A DNA stretch of 64,000 nt, from positions 186,001-250,000 of the forward strand of contig NC_026489.1 of NCBI RefSeq assembly GCF_000328475.2. Reading direction: 5' to 3'. The stretch comes from Mycosarcoma maydis. Its lineage: Eukaryota; Basidiomycota; Ustilaginomycetes; Ustilaginales. Positions 9,623-19,255 of this stretch are shown here, in pieces; position 1 is the first letter of the stretch; each line of letters begins with the position of its first letter. A program made the position numbers and the translations under genes. A model generated the notes under the pieces. It was not told where the DNA came from. It was given only the letters and a program-made list of their open reading frames with translations, and searched no databases.

Positions 9623-9998
9623 TTGTCGTCGTTCATTTGTGGTTGTTAGTAGACAAGCATATTGGCTATCACTCGCGCAACTGCATCAACAGCCACCACT
9701 ATCGTAGGCGTAATCAAGCTCGCTCTGGCTGTTCCCAGTCGCGGTGTGATTGAGCGCTGGGTCGCCAAACGCATCGCAAGTCGGCAGCCTCTTGCTTTCT
9801 TTGTATGTCAAATGACAACTCACTCATATGCGTGGGCTTTCACAGTCACGTGGAGCGTTTGCGATACCTACGACTGTCAACACGTCAATGAGAGGCAAAC
9901 GCGGCATCTCGAACACACGCCTGCAACGTTTCGACTTGGTTGTCAGGTACTAGGTGCAATATTTACAACTCGACATTTGGCGTCAACGCGCAACTGGT
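9623..9998. other. convergent 3' gap SET gene/RRP12
   Basis: 376 bp between converging stops. I see no gene, no tandem repeat and no heptad array. The only notable string is a lone GTCACGTG near 9846. Confidence 0.5.
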
Positions 9999-12900
9999 TC
10001 AACGACGCTTTCGACTCTTATCACCCTTGCCCGTGTAGGATAGGTTGTCGCTGTTCTTGGAAGCGTTTTTTCCGGCGACCTGGCTGAGCGGTACGTAAGC
10101 GTAGGGGCTCTTGCCGTTACGGATGACATCTCCGCCACCGCGCTTGGCTCGGAACTCCTTCCCGATGGATTCCTTGACACGCTTCTTGCGGTCGGCTTGA
10201 CCACTGGCTTGCTTGGCGCTCTGCACCTGTCGTGCTCGGTCCTGTGCTTCTTCGACGGCCATCTGTTCGAGCTCCATCTCGCGTTCGGCTTCGCGCGTAC
10301 GCTTGTTGTTCTTGTTGAACTTGACCGCTCCTCCGCGTACGTGCGACATGCCGTCAACGCCGCGCGCCTGGTTGAGGTAAGCCGTACCGGCACCTTGCAC
10401 GTCAAAAGCGTCCGCATCTTCGTCTTGAGTAGCAGCAAACGAGACGCGCTTGGACGCTGCGTTACTGGTGTGCCTGCTCGAAGCCGCCTCGTCATCGTCA
10501 ATCACCATGCGCCCTGTGGCTTGGTCGAGTGCAAACTTGCTAGCTTCTTGTCCCGGCTGTCGCTTCCTGTTGCGAGCGTTGACCGAGTTCTTGGCGTTCG
10601 GGTTGGTCAGCGAGATACGGGCCGTCGCACTGCGATCGAGAAGGTCCATCGGAACCTGGTCGTCATCGTCCATCTCAATGTAAGCCTCGTCCTGCTGCTT
10701 GGCACGACGCCGATTCGCTCGGCCTCCGTGTTCATCAGCATTGCCACTGCCTCCATTCTTGCGATTCCGATTGCGCGCCAAAGCACTCGCTGTACCCGCT
10801 TTGCGTCGGTCGACGTCGGCAGTTTCAGTTTCGTTTTCGTCGGCATCGTCGTCCGACTCGGAAATGTCCGACTCAGATCCATACACGACCTCCTCAAACG
10901 CGTCGTTGCCTCCCTTGGTCTTGAGGATGCGAGGTGCAAGCGCAGGCTCGTCATCGTCTTGGAACACTCGAGCCTCGCGCTCAGCAGCTGCATCTGCCTT
11001 CTTGCGTTTAGCTCGCTCCTTGCGCTTGCGGATGTTGTTGATGAGCTTGCGATTGTCTTGGTCGGTAAGCTCGTAGATGCGTTCAAAGCCGAATCGACGC
11101 AGCAGACGTTCGAAAATGTGACGCACCTTCACCTTGAAGTGCTGCTTGTGCTCCGTGGACCATCCAAGCAGCGCCGGGATCAGCTTGGGCAGGTGCGCAT
11201 CGATGAGCGCCGTATTGAAATCTACAATGGCCACCTTGACAAAGCCGATGGCCGACTTGACAATCTCGCGGTTCGCCGATTGCAGGTATACTTGGATCGT
11301 ACTGAGCAGCTCGTCGAGCACGCTCTGCTCGAGCGTTTCTTTGAACTCGTAGACGAGTCGTGAAAGTGCCGTGATCGTGGCGCTGATCATGTGTGGCGTA
11401 GTGCCCGCAAGGCCGGCAGCGACCATGGTCAGGTATTCGCTAATTGAGGCCGACACAAGCCCGACATGAGCCATCTGGCTGTCGTCGTCGTCTTTCTGCT
11501 GAGCAGCGACAGTATCAGCATGGCCCTCGACGAGCTGACGATGGATCACACCGCCTTGCTCCATCTTGTAGCCCATCTGCACTAGCAACTCATAGGCGTT
11601 CTGACGAGTGAGAGCGTTGACTTCCTTGGTGGCGAGCACTGCCTCAGGAATGATGCTGGGCAAATGGTGCAGTTCGTCCGAGGGGATGTGGGGTACGAGT
11701 GTGGCGAGCAGCAGAACTCGATCGCGCTTGGCGCCGAGAGCCACGCTGGCCGTCGATTCACGCAGCTTGTCGAGTAACTCGCCGACGCGATTGGCTCGCT
11801 TGTCAGCACCAACCAAGAGGATCTGCTTGCCAGCATCGCCCTCGAGCAGCCGACTGAGAATGCGGTAGCTCTTCTTTTGCACGGTCGAGTCATGCGAACG
11901 CAGCACATTGTCCTGGCAGATGAGCGAGAACAGGTCAACAGCCGAGCCATTCGTGCTCTTGTCGAGATGCGCGATCAGTGCCGAGAGCAGATCGAGCATC
12001 GTGTAAGCGACCGGCGGCGGCGTGTTGGGGTTCTCTTTCTGGTTGCGCTTCTGTTTCGTGGGAAGCGTTGGCAATGCCTGCTCAAGCGTCGTCTTGACCT
12101 TGAGATAGGTGTTCTGCACGTCTTGTGCCGACATGACGCGCAGGTAAGCAGCGATGGTGTCGTACACAAATCCGCGACCCTCTCCTGGCGACTGCGAAAA
12201 CACGTTGAAGAGCACTGCAAGCAGGTTCGGAGCGATGGCCGAAAGATGCGCAATGTTGGCCTTGCCGTCGGCCTGGTCCAAACCAAATGCATGTTTGAGC
12301 GAATCCGAAGGTGCACCGGACGAGACGAGCGCTTCATTGCGGTAGACCAGAGCTTGAAGACCGCGGCAGATCGAGGGACGCAAGTTCGGCTGAGTGTAGA
12401 GCACATTGGTGAGCAGCTCGGCAAACTGTCGTGTAAACGCCGAGATAAGATCGCGAGGCATGGCGCAGTAAGCAGGGAACAGAGCCCAGATCTGCTCGGT
12501 GAGCGCCTCGTACATCTTGGCCTCGACGGGGCGACCATCGGTTTCGGCTTGTTGACGCTTGTTAAAGATCTTCTCCGAGAGTGAGACCAGCTCGCCAGTA
12601 AAGTGGCTGAGCTCGGTATTGTTGATCTTGGTGCGGATCAGCGGAAGCAGCCAGGCGCGACCGGGACCTTGAGCTTCACCGAAGAGATTGAGCGGCAACG
12701 CTTCCAGTAGCAGACGCGGGCCGCACACCTCGACCGCAGCAGCGATCACCGTGTCGGCGTACTCGCGATGCTCAAAAGTGGGCTCCTGACGCAGCTCGGC
12801 GATGGTCTGTACAATGTGCATCGTGAGCGAGGCTGCAGCAGGGTGTGGCGGTTGCGTGTTGGCAACGTAGTGGTAGCGCAAGCGCGTGATGAGCGAGGCG

Positions 12901-14465
12901 AGCACCGAGAGAATCTCTGCACGCGCGTGCATGTATTGAAGAGAATCTTTGCCGAGCGCATCCTCGATAGATTGAATCAGAGCGAGCAGAGAAGCGTTGC
13001 TGGCTTTCTTTTTGGAAAAAGAAGCGCTGAGCGCATCAGCGATGGCAGCATCGGGGACACAGTAACGCAAAAGCGCGATCAGCACGTCGCGACCGGCCGA
13101 GCGGACAGCAGGCGCAGTGCGCGAAGCATCCGACCTGGCCGACATGGAAAGCGCCCAAACATCGTTCCATACGTGCGGAGTGAGACGCCAAGCGGGCTCA
13201 CCGTCGGCAAAGCGCGAGTAGGCCGACATGGCGTGTTCGAGAGCGCGAAGGTAGGCAGGAAGCAGCTGAACGTCAGAGCTGGAAGGGACGAACGCGGGTG
13301 AACGGAGCGAGTCCAAGAGGTTTGAGAGTGTCTTTTCGCCAATACTGCTGGCGCTGGACGTCAGATGCGGCTGAATGAGAAGAGCGTCTGCCTGAGAGGC
13401 GCCGGACGAGATGTTGGGTCGACAGGTTTTGAGGAATGCCTCAAAGACGTCGAAAGCGGCGACAGTGAGGAAAGGGTTCTGGAGACCAGGCAAGCGGAGC
13501 AGAGCAGCGACGAGCTCATCGACTTGAGCAACGGGCAAAATGTTGATGGTCTGCTTGGCAAATCCACAGACCCAAATGCCGACGGAAGCTGTGTCGCCTT
13601 GGTTCTGTCGCAGAGCGGCAGCGGCTTGTGCCTGTTTGGCCGTGCCGGACTTCTTGTCGTACTTGGGATGGAATGGGTCGTCCTTGTTCTTGTTTTTGGC
13701 ATTGGAGGTCGAGACAGAGCCGGCATCGGCAACGTGAGTCAAGGTCGAGATAATCCAGTCAAAGGTGATTTTGAGATAGGGGTGGTACGGTTTGACAGAG
13801 GCGGCTGCTGTGGTGGGTAGGATGGCTGTGACGAGGAGCTGTGCACGTCTTCGCACCTTGGGACGCGAGTCGGCGCACAGATTGAGAGCAGCCAACCAAC
13901 AGGAGCGCAAAGGGAGATCGCTTTCGAGATGGGAAACGTCATTGTCGAATGCCTTGTAGATAGCCTCAAGGATGGCAAGCGCCGATTTGAGTGCGGAAGC
14001 GTAGTTGTCTGCAGCCGAGGTATCGTTCACGTTGAAGGTGGTTGGGTGAGGCGAGCTGAGCAGCTTTCCGATGGCGGGTACAACGGATGAGAGCTTTGCG
14101 CGGATGATGCCTGCCGACACGTGAGGAGCGACGATGGACAAGAGGTACAAAACGTTGTTGAGGAGCAAGGATGGCGACGAGGGCGAGCTGGAGAGTTGGA
14201 GCATCGACTCTAAAGCGAGAAAGTATTCGGCGGGAGCACGCTGAACAAAGGCGTGCTGAGAGGCAGCTACGGATGATGCTGATGTTGAGCCATTGCTGGT
14301 GTCCTGCTCGGCAAGCGTGGCTTCTACAGCGGCGAGGAGCTGAGCAGGGCCCTTTTGGTTTTCGAGTTTCGAGTTGGTGTGGTGGCGAATCTTGGAGAGA
14401 GCGCTGTGAAGACTATCCAGGCTGGCAGCAGCGGATGCCGAAGCATCCATATCGATCGAGGCCAT
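9999..14465 (-). CDS. RRP12: RRP12-like HEAT-repeat ribosome biogenesis and export factor
   Basis: 1,488 residues from the ATG at 14465, against about 1,230 in yeast. Helical HEAT-like repeats fill roughly the first 1,080 residues, including the NUC173 region (LALNLCADSRPKVRRRAQ and following). The C-terminal 400 residues are strongly charged: a basic stretch (NNIRKRKERAKRKKADAAAERE) followed by acidic and Arg-rich disorder, ending GKGDKSRKRR. Rrp12 is a nucleolar/nucleoplasmic karyopherin-like protein needed for pre-40S and pre-60S maturation and export with Ran. The single ORF needs no intron. The extra length against yeast lies mostly in low-complexity inserts. It diverges from the RKI1 gene across a 946-bp promoter region. 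Confidence 0.88.
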   Translation of the reverse strand: MASIDMDASASAAASLDSLHSALSKIRHHTNSKLENQKGPAQLLAAVEATLAEQDTSNGSTSASSVAASQHAFVQRAPAEYFLALESMLQLSSSPSSPSLLLNNVLYLLSIVAPHVSAGIIRAKLSSVVPAIGKLLSSPHPTTFNVNDTSAADNYASALKSALAILEAIYKAFDNDVSHLESDLPLRSCWLAALNLCADSRPKVRRRAQLLVTAILPTTAAASVKPYHPYLKITFDWIISTLTHVADAGSVSTSNAKNKNKDDPFHPKYDKKSGTAKQAQAAAALRQNQGDTASVGIWVCGFAKQTINILPVAQVDELVAALLRLPGLQNPFLTVAAFDVFEAFLKTCRPNISSGASQADALLIQPHLTSSASSIGEKTLSNLLDSLRSPAFVPSSSDVQLLPAYLRALEHAMSAYSRFADGEPAWRLTPHVWNDVWALSMSARSDASRTAPAVRSAGRDVLIALLRYCVPDAAIADALSASFSKKKASNASLLALIQSIEDALGKDSLQYMHARAEILSVLASLITRLRYHYVANTQPPHPAAASLTMHIVQTIAELRQEPTFEHREYADTVIAAAVEVCGPRLLLEALPLNLFGEAQGPGRAWLLPLIRTKINNTELSHFTGELVSLSEKIFNKRQQAETDGRPVEAKMYEALTEQIWALFPAYCAMPRDLISAFTRQFAELLTNVLYTQPNLRPSICRGLQALVYRNEALVSSGAPSDSLKHAFGLDQADGKANIAHLSAIAPNLLAVLFNVFSQSPGEGRGFVYDTIAAYLRVMSAQDVQNTYLKVKTTLEQALPTLPTKQKRNQKENPNTPPPVAYTMLDLLSALIAHLDKSTNGSAVDLFSLICQDNVLRSHDSTVQKKSYRILSRLLEGDAGKQILLVGADKRANRVGELLDKLRESTASVALGAKRDRVLLLATLVPHIPSDELHHLPSIIPEAVLATKEVNALTRQNAYELLVQMGYKMEQGGVIHRQLVEGHADTVAAQQKDDDDSQMAHVGLVSASISEYLTMVAAGLAGTTPHMISATITALSRLVYEFKETLEQSVLDELLSTIQVYLQSANREIVKSAIGFVKVAIVDFNTALIDAHLPKLIPALLGWSTEHKQHFKVKVRHIFERLLRRFGFERIYELTDQDNRKLINNIRKRKERAKRKKADAAAEREARVFQDDDEPALAPRILKTKGGNDAFEEVVYGSESDISESDDDADENETETADVDRRKAGTASALARNRNRKNGGSGNADEHGGRANRRRAKQQDEAYIEMDDDDQVPMDLLDRSATARISLTNPNAKNSVNARNRKRQPGQEASKFALDQATGRMVIDDDEAASSRHTSNAASKRVSFAATQDEDADAFDVQGAGTAYLNQARGVDGMSHVRGGAVKFNKNNKRTREAEREMELEQMAVEEAQDRARQVQSAKQASGQADRKKRVKESIGKEFRAKRGGGDVIRNGKSPYAYVPLSQVAGKNASKNSDNLSYTGKGDKSRKRR

Positions 14466-14698
14466 CGCACAAGGCTGATTGCTGTGATGCTACGATGCTG
14501 CGATGCTGTGGAGGGTATCAGAGTAAAGCAAGGAAAAGGAAGGAGGGGGGTTCAAGCAGCAACCAGAAGGTGCTTTTTGAAAAGCAGACTGTGCTCGACA
14601 CACAGCAGCTGAGAAGATGTGGAAGCTATCTGTAGTCAATGAGTTAGCAATGATCAGCTGTTCTGCAACGATGTGAAGACTTGGTGTGGGTATGGAAG

Positions 14699-14740
14699 AG
14701 AAGCAGAAGCAGAAGCAGAAGCAGAAGCAGAAGCAGAAGC
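14699..14740. repeat. (AGAAGC)7 hexanucleotide microsatellite
   Basis: Seven perfect hexamers in the 5' flank of RRP12. It is purine-rich on the plus strand. The array is out of any gene. Confidence 0.9.
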
Positions 14741-14830
14741 AGTAAGGATGAGAAGGAGGTGAGTGATTTGGTGTCGAGAAGAGTCTGTCAGTATTGCACT
14801 TTTTTCCTTTCTTCCAGCGCTTATGTCTCC

Positions 14831-14854
14831 TTTTTTTTTTTTTTTTTTTTTTTT
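14831..14854. repeat. T24 homopolymer
   Basis: 24 consecutive T on the plus strand (poly-A on the RRP12 coding strand), about 370 bp upstream of RRP12. Such tracts exclude nucleosomes in yeast promoters; length may vary or be misassembled. Confidence 0.9.
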
Positions 14855-15283
14855 GGTTTTCTTCTTGTGTTTGCTGAAGCTGAAATTTTGGCAGTTTCAC
14901 GGCAGTCTTTAGAAAAAGACATTCGTGATTCGTGATTTTGACCGACCGTCTGTAATCAAAAATCGTGAATTTTGCTTTGCTTTGCTCTGAATTGAGTTGC
15001 GTTGCGTTTCGCTGCTAAAACAAAAAACAAAACAAAAAAGAGAAAAGAGAAAAAGATTTAAAATCGTTTCAAGGGTCCATATCTGGACGCCTCACGCTTG
15101 TTTGACTGCTCACAGCTGACAGTCACTTACATAATCCCGGATGATGTCTGCATCGACGTCAGCATGCGCCGTTTAAAGTTGCAACTACGAATTCGTGATT
15201 GATGCAATGCGATGCGATACGATCCGATGCGACACGATCTGATCCGATCCTATTCGCGATGCTGTTGACGATTGAGCGGCACA

Positions 15284-15322
15284 GTCACGAATATCACACG
15301 AATCACGAATAATTACGAATAT
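15284..15322. repeat. CACGAAT heptad cluster
   Basis: Three CACGAAT copies plus the decayed copy TTACGAAT, about 90-130 bp upstream of the RKI1 ATG. Confidence 0.75.
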
Positions 15323-15411
15323 CCTCGAAGCACCACTCAACGGCTTTGATTTGTCACACGATTCGTTCTTCTTGTCGGTGCTTCTCGTCCTACCCTTTGC
15401 TCCTGTGTTCG

Positions 15412-16431
15412 ATGCAATCCAGGCTTCTCTCTCTGGTTTCATCCCATCTTGTGTCTAAGCGCTGTTTCATCGCTCGCAGTGCTGCCCTTGCGCCGCTTCT
15501 CCTTCACCCCCAACGTCTACGTCTCACTTGCCCTCGCTCCTTTTCTTCTCAACAATCTGGCCCACGCAAGATGGCTTCTTCCAACGCTACCAACAGTACC
15601 AGTGCCGCCAGTGCTGCCAACACCAACTCGTCTGCTTTCAAGAGTGCCGAATTGGCTGCTTTGAGCGGCGTCGAGGCTGCTAAGCGTGCTGCTGCGTACG
15701 CTGCCGTTGACAACCACGTCAAGCCGCAGCACGAGATCATTGGTATTGGCTCGGGCTCAACGGTGCCTTATGTTGTTGAGCGAATTGCTCAACAGGGACC
15801 TGCTGTGAATGCAAAGCGTTGGTTCGTTCCCACCGGCTTCCAGTCACGCGAACTCATCATCAACGCCGGCCTTCGTCTCGGTGATGTGGATAGCTTCCCC
15901 AGCATCGACGTCACTATCGATGGCGCTGACGAGGTCGACAATGCGCTCAACTGCATCAAGGGCGGCGGTGCTTGTCATTTGCGCGAAAAGGTACTCGCCG
16001 AAGCCGCCAATGAATTTGTCGTAGTCGCTGACTACCGCAAGAATGGATCGCAGCTCGGCACAAAGTGGCTGCAAGGTGTCCCCATCGAGGTCGCTCCGTT
16101 TGCCTATGCAAAAGTGCTTCAGAACCTCAAAAAGATGGGTTCTGACAAGGCGGTCCTTCGCATGGGCAAGGCAAAAGCCGGTCCCGTCGTTACAGATAAT
16201 GGCAACTTTTGCATCGATGCTCCCTTCCCCGAAGCACAGATGAAGGATCCCTCTGATTTGCTCAAGCGTATCAAGTTGCTCACCGGTGTACTTGAGGTCG
16301 GTCTGTTTTGCAACATTTGCAAGTCCGCCTACTTTGGCAACGATGACGGCACCATCACCATCAAAACCGCCGCCGGAGATGTGCAAGAGGGCGTCCACTT
16401 TGACGTCTCCAAGGCGCCTGCAACAGCATAA
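15412..16431 (+). CDS. RKI1: ribose-5-phosphate isomerase, with possible mitochondrial presequence
   Basis: 339 residues from the first ATG (15412), or 286 from ATG 15571. RpiA motifs are all present: GIGSGSTVPYVVE (phosphate loop), TIDGADEVD, KGGGACHLREK with the catalytic acid and lysine region, and a late NGNFCIDAPFP. The enzyme interconverts ribose-5-phosphate and ribulose-5-phosphate in the non-oxidative pentose phosphate pathway, normally in the cytosol. Residues 1-53 from the upstream ATG contain many Arg, Ser and Leu and no Asp or Glu, and end in RSFSSQQSGPRK, which looks like a cleavable mitochondrial presequence. The second ATG starts an Ala/Ser/Thr linker typical of fungal cytosolic forms. 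I infer two products by leaky scanning or alternative transcription starts. Stop is TAA; no readthrough PTS1 was seen after it. Confidence 0.92.
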   Translation: MQSRLLSLVSSHLVSKRCFIARSAALAPLLLHPQRLRLTCPRSFSSQQSGPRKMASSNATNSTSAASAANTNSSAFKSAELAALSGVEAAKRAAAYAAVDNHVKPQHEIIGIGSGSTVPYVVERIAQQGPAVNAKRWFVPTGFQSRELIINAGLRLGDVDSFPSIDVTIDGADEVDNALNCIKGGGACHLREKVLAEAANEFVVVADYRKNGSQLGTKWLQGVPIEVAPFAYAKVLQNLKKMGSDKAVLRMGKAKAGPVVTDNGNFCIDAPFPEAQMKDPSDLLKRIKLLTGVLEVGLFCNICKSAYFGNDDGTITIKTAAGDVQEGVHFDVSKAPATA

Positions 16432-17367
16432 TTGTTCGGCGCTTGTTACGTATTATACAGCATCCCACCCTGACCATACTCAGTCATGACCATACTCAGT
16501 GATGCATTTCAAAGCCAGCCGACTGTTGTGCGACTGTGGGGCTTTTGCAAGATGTCCGAGATGCTCGCTGACAGCCAAGACGTGGTCACGATTCGCGCTG
16601 TAACGCGCTTGATCGCATTGGCGTCAAAGTTGTCCTCAGCTTTTGGTCTGGTGTCCGCTGCAAGTCGACGCAGCGTTGGCCGCCGTCGCCAAGTGCTTAG
16701 GCTGACAACGTTAGCTTCGCTTGTGTGGCTTTAGATCTGTGATCGGTGAGCAGATCCCTTTTCTGCTGTCAAGGTAGACGCGCCGTGTTCTGAACCAGCT
16801 CGCCGGCTTGTCACTTCTCTAGTGTCTTTGGCTAGCCACGGCGCACATGCCAAGATCGTGCATCACTGGCATCGTTTAGACCTCCTTCTCGTTGACAACG
16901 GTTGCGGACTGGAAGGCGCCGGGGCCGCTCAAGCGGCACAAGCTTGGGTTTAAGCTTTCGCAAATTGCGCCAACAAAGCCGTCTTAGACCTGCGCTTGGG
17001 CCTGCTCGCTTTCGGTGTCGCACGTCTGACGTGGACGCCTCATTCGAGATGCTGTACGTTTCAGATAGTCTTACAAACAGCCAATCGACCGTTGACGCTC
17101 CTGGCCACATTGTCCTTGTCAGCTTCGCTTCAACAACGACGCGTGCTAACCCAAGCACCCAGCTGAACCAACGAAGCACTTCTGCTTCTCATCAATCTAT
17201 GTTGGTTGAGAAACCGTCGATGTGTACTCAGATGGCATCCTTATTGAGCGCTGCGTACTGGCTATATACATCTCGGGTTGTTCGGCAGCCATCGTTTTGG
17301 TTTCCTTGTTTCGTTCTTCCCTCTTGGTGCGTCCTTCGATCGCTCACAGGCGAAACAGCACGAAAAC
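16432..17367. promoter_or_regulatory. tandem intergenic region upstream of the seven-helix protein gene
   Basis: 936 bp between two plus-strand genes. It holds one CACGATT copy near 16588 but no array, and a TATATA at 17263. Short ORFs here (for example ATG 16486, 82 codons) have no recognisable protein features and are probably chance. Confidence 0.45.
17263..17268 (+). promoter_or_regulatory. possible TATA box
   Basis: TATATA 100 bp upstream of the ATG at 17368, at a spacing usual for fungal promoters with a short leader. Confidence 0.35.
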
Positions 17368-18966
17368 ATGGGAGACATGGACGTACCTAGTCCATCTCTG
17401 AGTCTCTTGCGCGCTATCAGTCCCTACAGCATGACGTTTTTGCATCGCGGGCAAACGCGAGCACAAGTGATCGACACGCTCGCCAAGCTCATCTATGTAC
17501 CCGAGACCGACGGCCATCGAGTCTGGCTGCTCATTAGTCAAGTTGAATGCGTCATCGCACTTTTGGTGAGCGTATACCTGCTCTTGCGAAAAAAGACGTA
17601 CTGCACGCTCTGGCTTGTCTCGAAGAGGGAGTCGGCATTTGGCGGTTTGTACGTGACCAATGCAGTCTTCACTCTGGTGATCGGGATAGGTGTCTATCTA
17701 CTAGCTTGGAGGGCTACAGCGATCACGGCAACAGCGTTTTCGATTGCGCGCCGCAGCTCGATTGCGTGGTGGTGGATCATTCCGGCTCCGTGGACGCCGC
17801 TCGTGGTTGGTGCATACGTCAGCATGCATGGCTTCATCCTCAGTTCTAGTCCGCGATCTCCACTGTCGCCCGTCAACTCGGCGCGGAACGCTGAATGGTT
17901 CTACTTGCCGGTAGCCAAGAGGCCTGCTGTTGTCAACACAACCCTCGTTCTTGCGCCTGTTCTGTATGTGATGGCCACTTTGGTCATCTGTGGCTTTGCT
18001 GCTCAACAATATCATGTCGCCAAGCATCTGGCCTCAGACATTCTGCCCATCGACATCCTCGACAAGATCACGTACAATTCCAACTCCGGACACTTGGATT
18101 CTAGCCTGACAGACGTCTTGGCATCCGACGATTTGCTATGCGCCTCGCGCCGAGTGGCTGCTGCGTATCTGGATGTGCACAGGCTTGTCTGCATCAACCT
18201 GATCCTGTCGAGCATTGGCGCGTTCTGCATTTCCATGGCGGCTGGCTTGTACGGTGTACCGAACAGCGTGTATCTTGTCGATCACGCGTGTTCTCTTGAT
18301 GCCACTAGCGCGGCTTGTACCATGAACCATGTGCAGAAAACCATGTGGTTGATCAGCAGAGGTCGGTCGACGCATTCGGACCAAGCTGCTGGATCGCCGA
18401 GCGCGAATACGTGCAAGATGACGCTGTTTGCCCAAGCCTATGTGTGGCTGATCGTGATTTGTGCGCCACTGTTTGGCGTGGTCCCGATCGTCATTGTGGC
18501 CAGCTCGTTTCCAAGCGAGGTGCAGAATGGCGACTTTAGTCCGACGTTGCGCGTCGTCATTGTCATGGTCAGCCTGATCATCCTTGTCGGCGTAGGATTG
18601 TATGTATTTATATGTACCGTGTTCACATTGGATCCTCTCTTCCGTTCGGCGCTCGGTCTCAACTTGTTGAGGACTCGCATTCGGATCGAGGTGAAAATCG
18701 TCGAGAGTGCGATCGAATGCGTTGCGACGGGACACGCATCGTCAAGTGTCGAATCGACAGTCAAGGTGCACGAACCCGGTCTCGACACGCCTAGCAACGG
18801 CCTTGGATCGGTAGAGCGTTGCTTGCTTGCGTCCAACCATTTGCTTCTCCCAAGTGGCGATGCCCAGCTTTCGACTACCAACGCTTGGTCTTCTTCGTCC
18901 ACTTTGGTGGATCTCGCCAGAGATCCACTTGGCCATCCTGTGCACCAACTCAAAAACATGCATTGA
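17368..18966 (+). CDS. orphan membrane protein with seven predicted helices
   Basis: 532 residues from the ATG at 17368 (GAAAACATGG context); upstream the frame has only a TTG. Hydrophobic segments by eye lie at about 52-73, 96-114, 133-155, 189-211, 273-295, 354-378 and 396-419, so seven helices. A long loop (212-272) lies between the fourth and fifth and another (296-353) between the fifth and sixth. The tail from 420 to 532 is polar, Ser/Thr-rich and probably cytosolic if the N-terminus faces outward. Seven helices suggest a receptor-like topology, but I see no motif of fungal pheromone receptors, cAMP or PQ-loop receptors, or microbial rhodopsins (no lysine in the last helix). It could be a lineage-specific smut protein. 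The gene is sound; its function is unknown. Confidence 0.72.
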   Translation: MGDMDVPSPSLSLLRAISPYSMTFLHRGQTRAQVIDTLAKLIYVPETDGHRVWLLISQVECVIALLVSVYLLLRKKTYCTLWLVSKRESAFGGLYVTNAVFTLVIGIGVYLLAWRATAITATAFSIARRSSIAWWWIIPAPWTPLVVGAYVSMHGFILSSSPRSPLSPVNSARNAEWFYLPVAKRPAVVNTTLVLAPVLYVMATLVICGFAAQQYHVAKHLASDILPIDILDKITYNSNSGHLDSSLTDVLASDDLLCASRRVAAAYLDVHRLVCINLILSSIGAFCISMAAGLYGVPNSVYLVDHACSLDATSAACTMNHVQKTMWLISRGRSTHSDQAAGSPSANTCKMTLFAQAYVWLIVICAPLFGVVPIVIVASSFPSEVQNGDFSPTLRVVIVMVSLIILVGVGLYVFICTVFTLDPLFRSALGLNLLRTRIRIEVKIVESAIECVATGHASSSVESTVKVHEPGLDTPSNGLGSVERCLLASNHLLLPSGDAQLSTTNAWSSSSTLVDLARDPLGHPVHQLKNMH

Positions 18967-19255
18967 CTTGGGCTTTCCAATCATCCATCATCCGCCCTCT
19001 TCGACTTGACGCTTCTAGAAAACTCACAGTCTCTACGCTTCTTGCACTCTTCAGTCCGTTAATTCTAGTGCTTGCCAATACATACTTGACTTGTACAACA
19101 AACATCAACTGTGAAAAAAAAAACGCGGCGATGAGATACGAAATACGGTACACGGAGCAGCTCCTCTCTGTGGATATATGTCTAGAGCCTGCTAAACAAT
19201 GCGGAAAGACGTGGATTGCCAGATGTGAGAACACCAAGTCGGGGATTGTATGCGA
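18967..19255. other. convergent 3' gap
   Basis: 289 bp between converging stops. It contains an A-rich string (about 19113-19122) and no heptad copies or gene. Confidence 0.5.

Larger units (their letters stand above)
14466..15411. promoter_or_regulatory. divergent promoter region RRP12/RKI1
   Basis: 946 bp. It holds (AGAAGC)7 at 14699-14740, an uninterrupted T24 run at 14831-14854, heptads ATTCGTG x2 at 14921-14934, further copies at about 14957 and 15188, a degenerate GATGCG/GATCC run at about 15205-15250, and a CACGAAT cluster at 15284-15322. No gene was seen. Confidence 0.6.

Noticed and set aside
10197..11363. 388-codon plus-strand frame inside RRP12
   Set aside because: Antisense to the charged RRP12 tail; its Val/Leu/Arg-rich make-up mirrors Asp/Glu/Lys codons.
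16486..16734. 82-codon ATG-started ORF between RKI1 and the seven-helix gene
   Set aside because: Short, no domain, no promoter-like context; length is within chance for this base composition.
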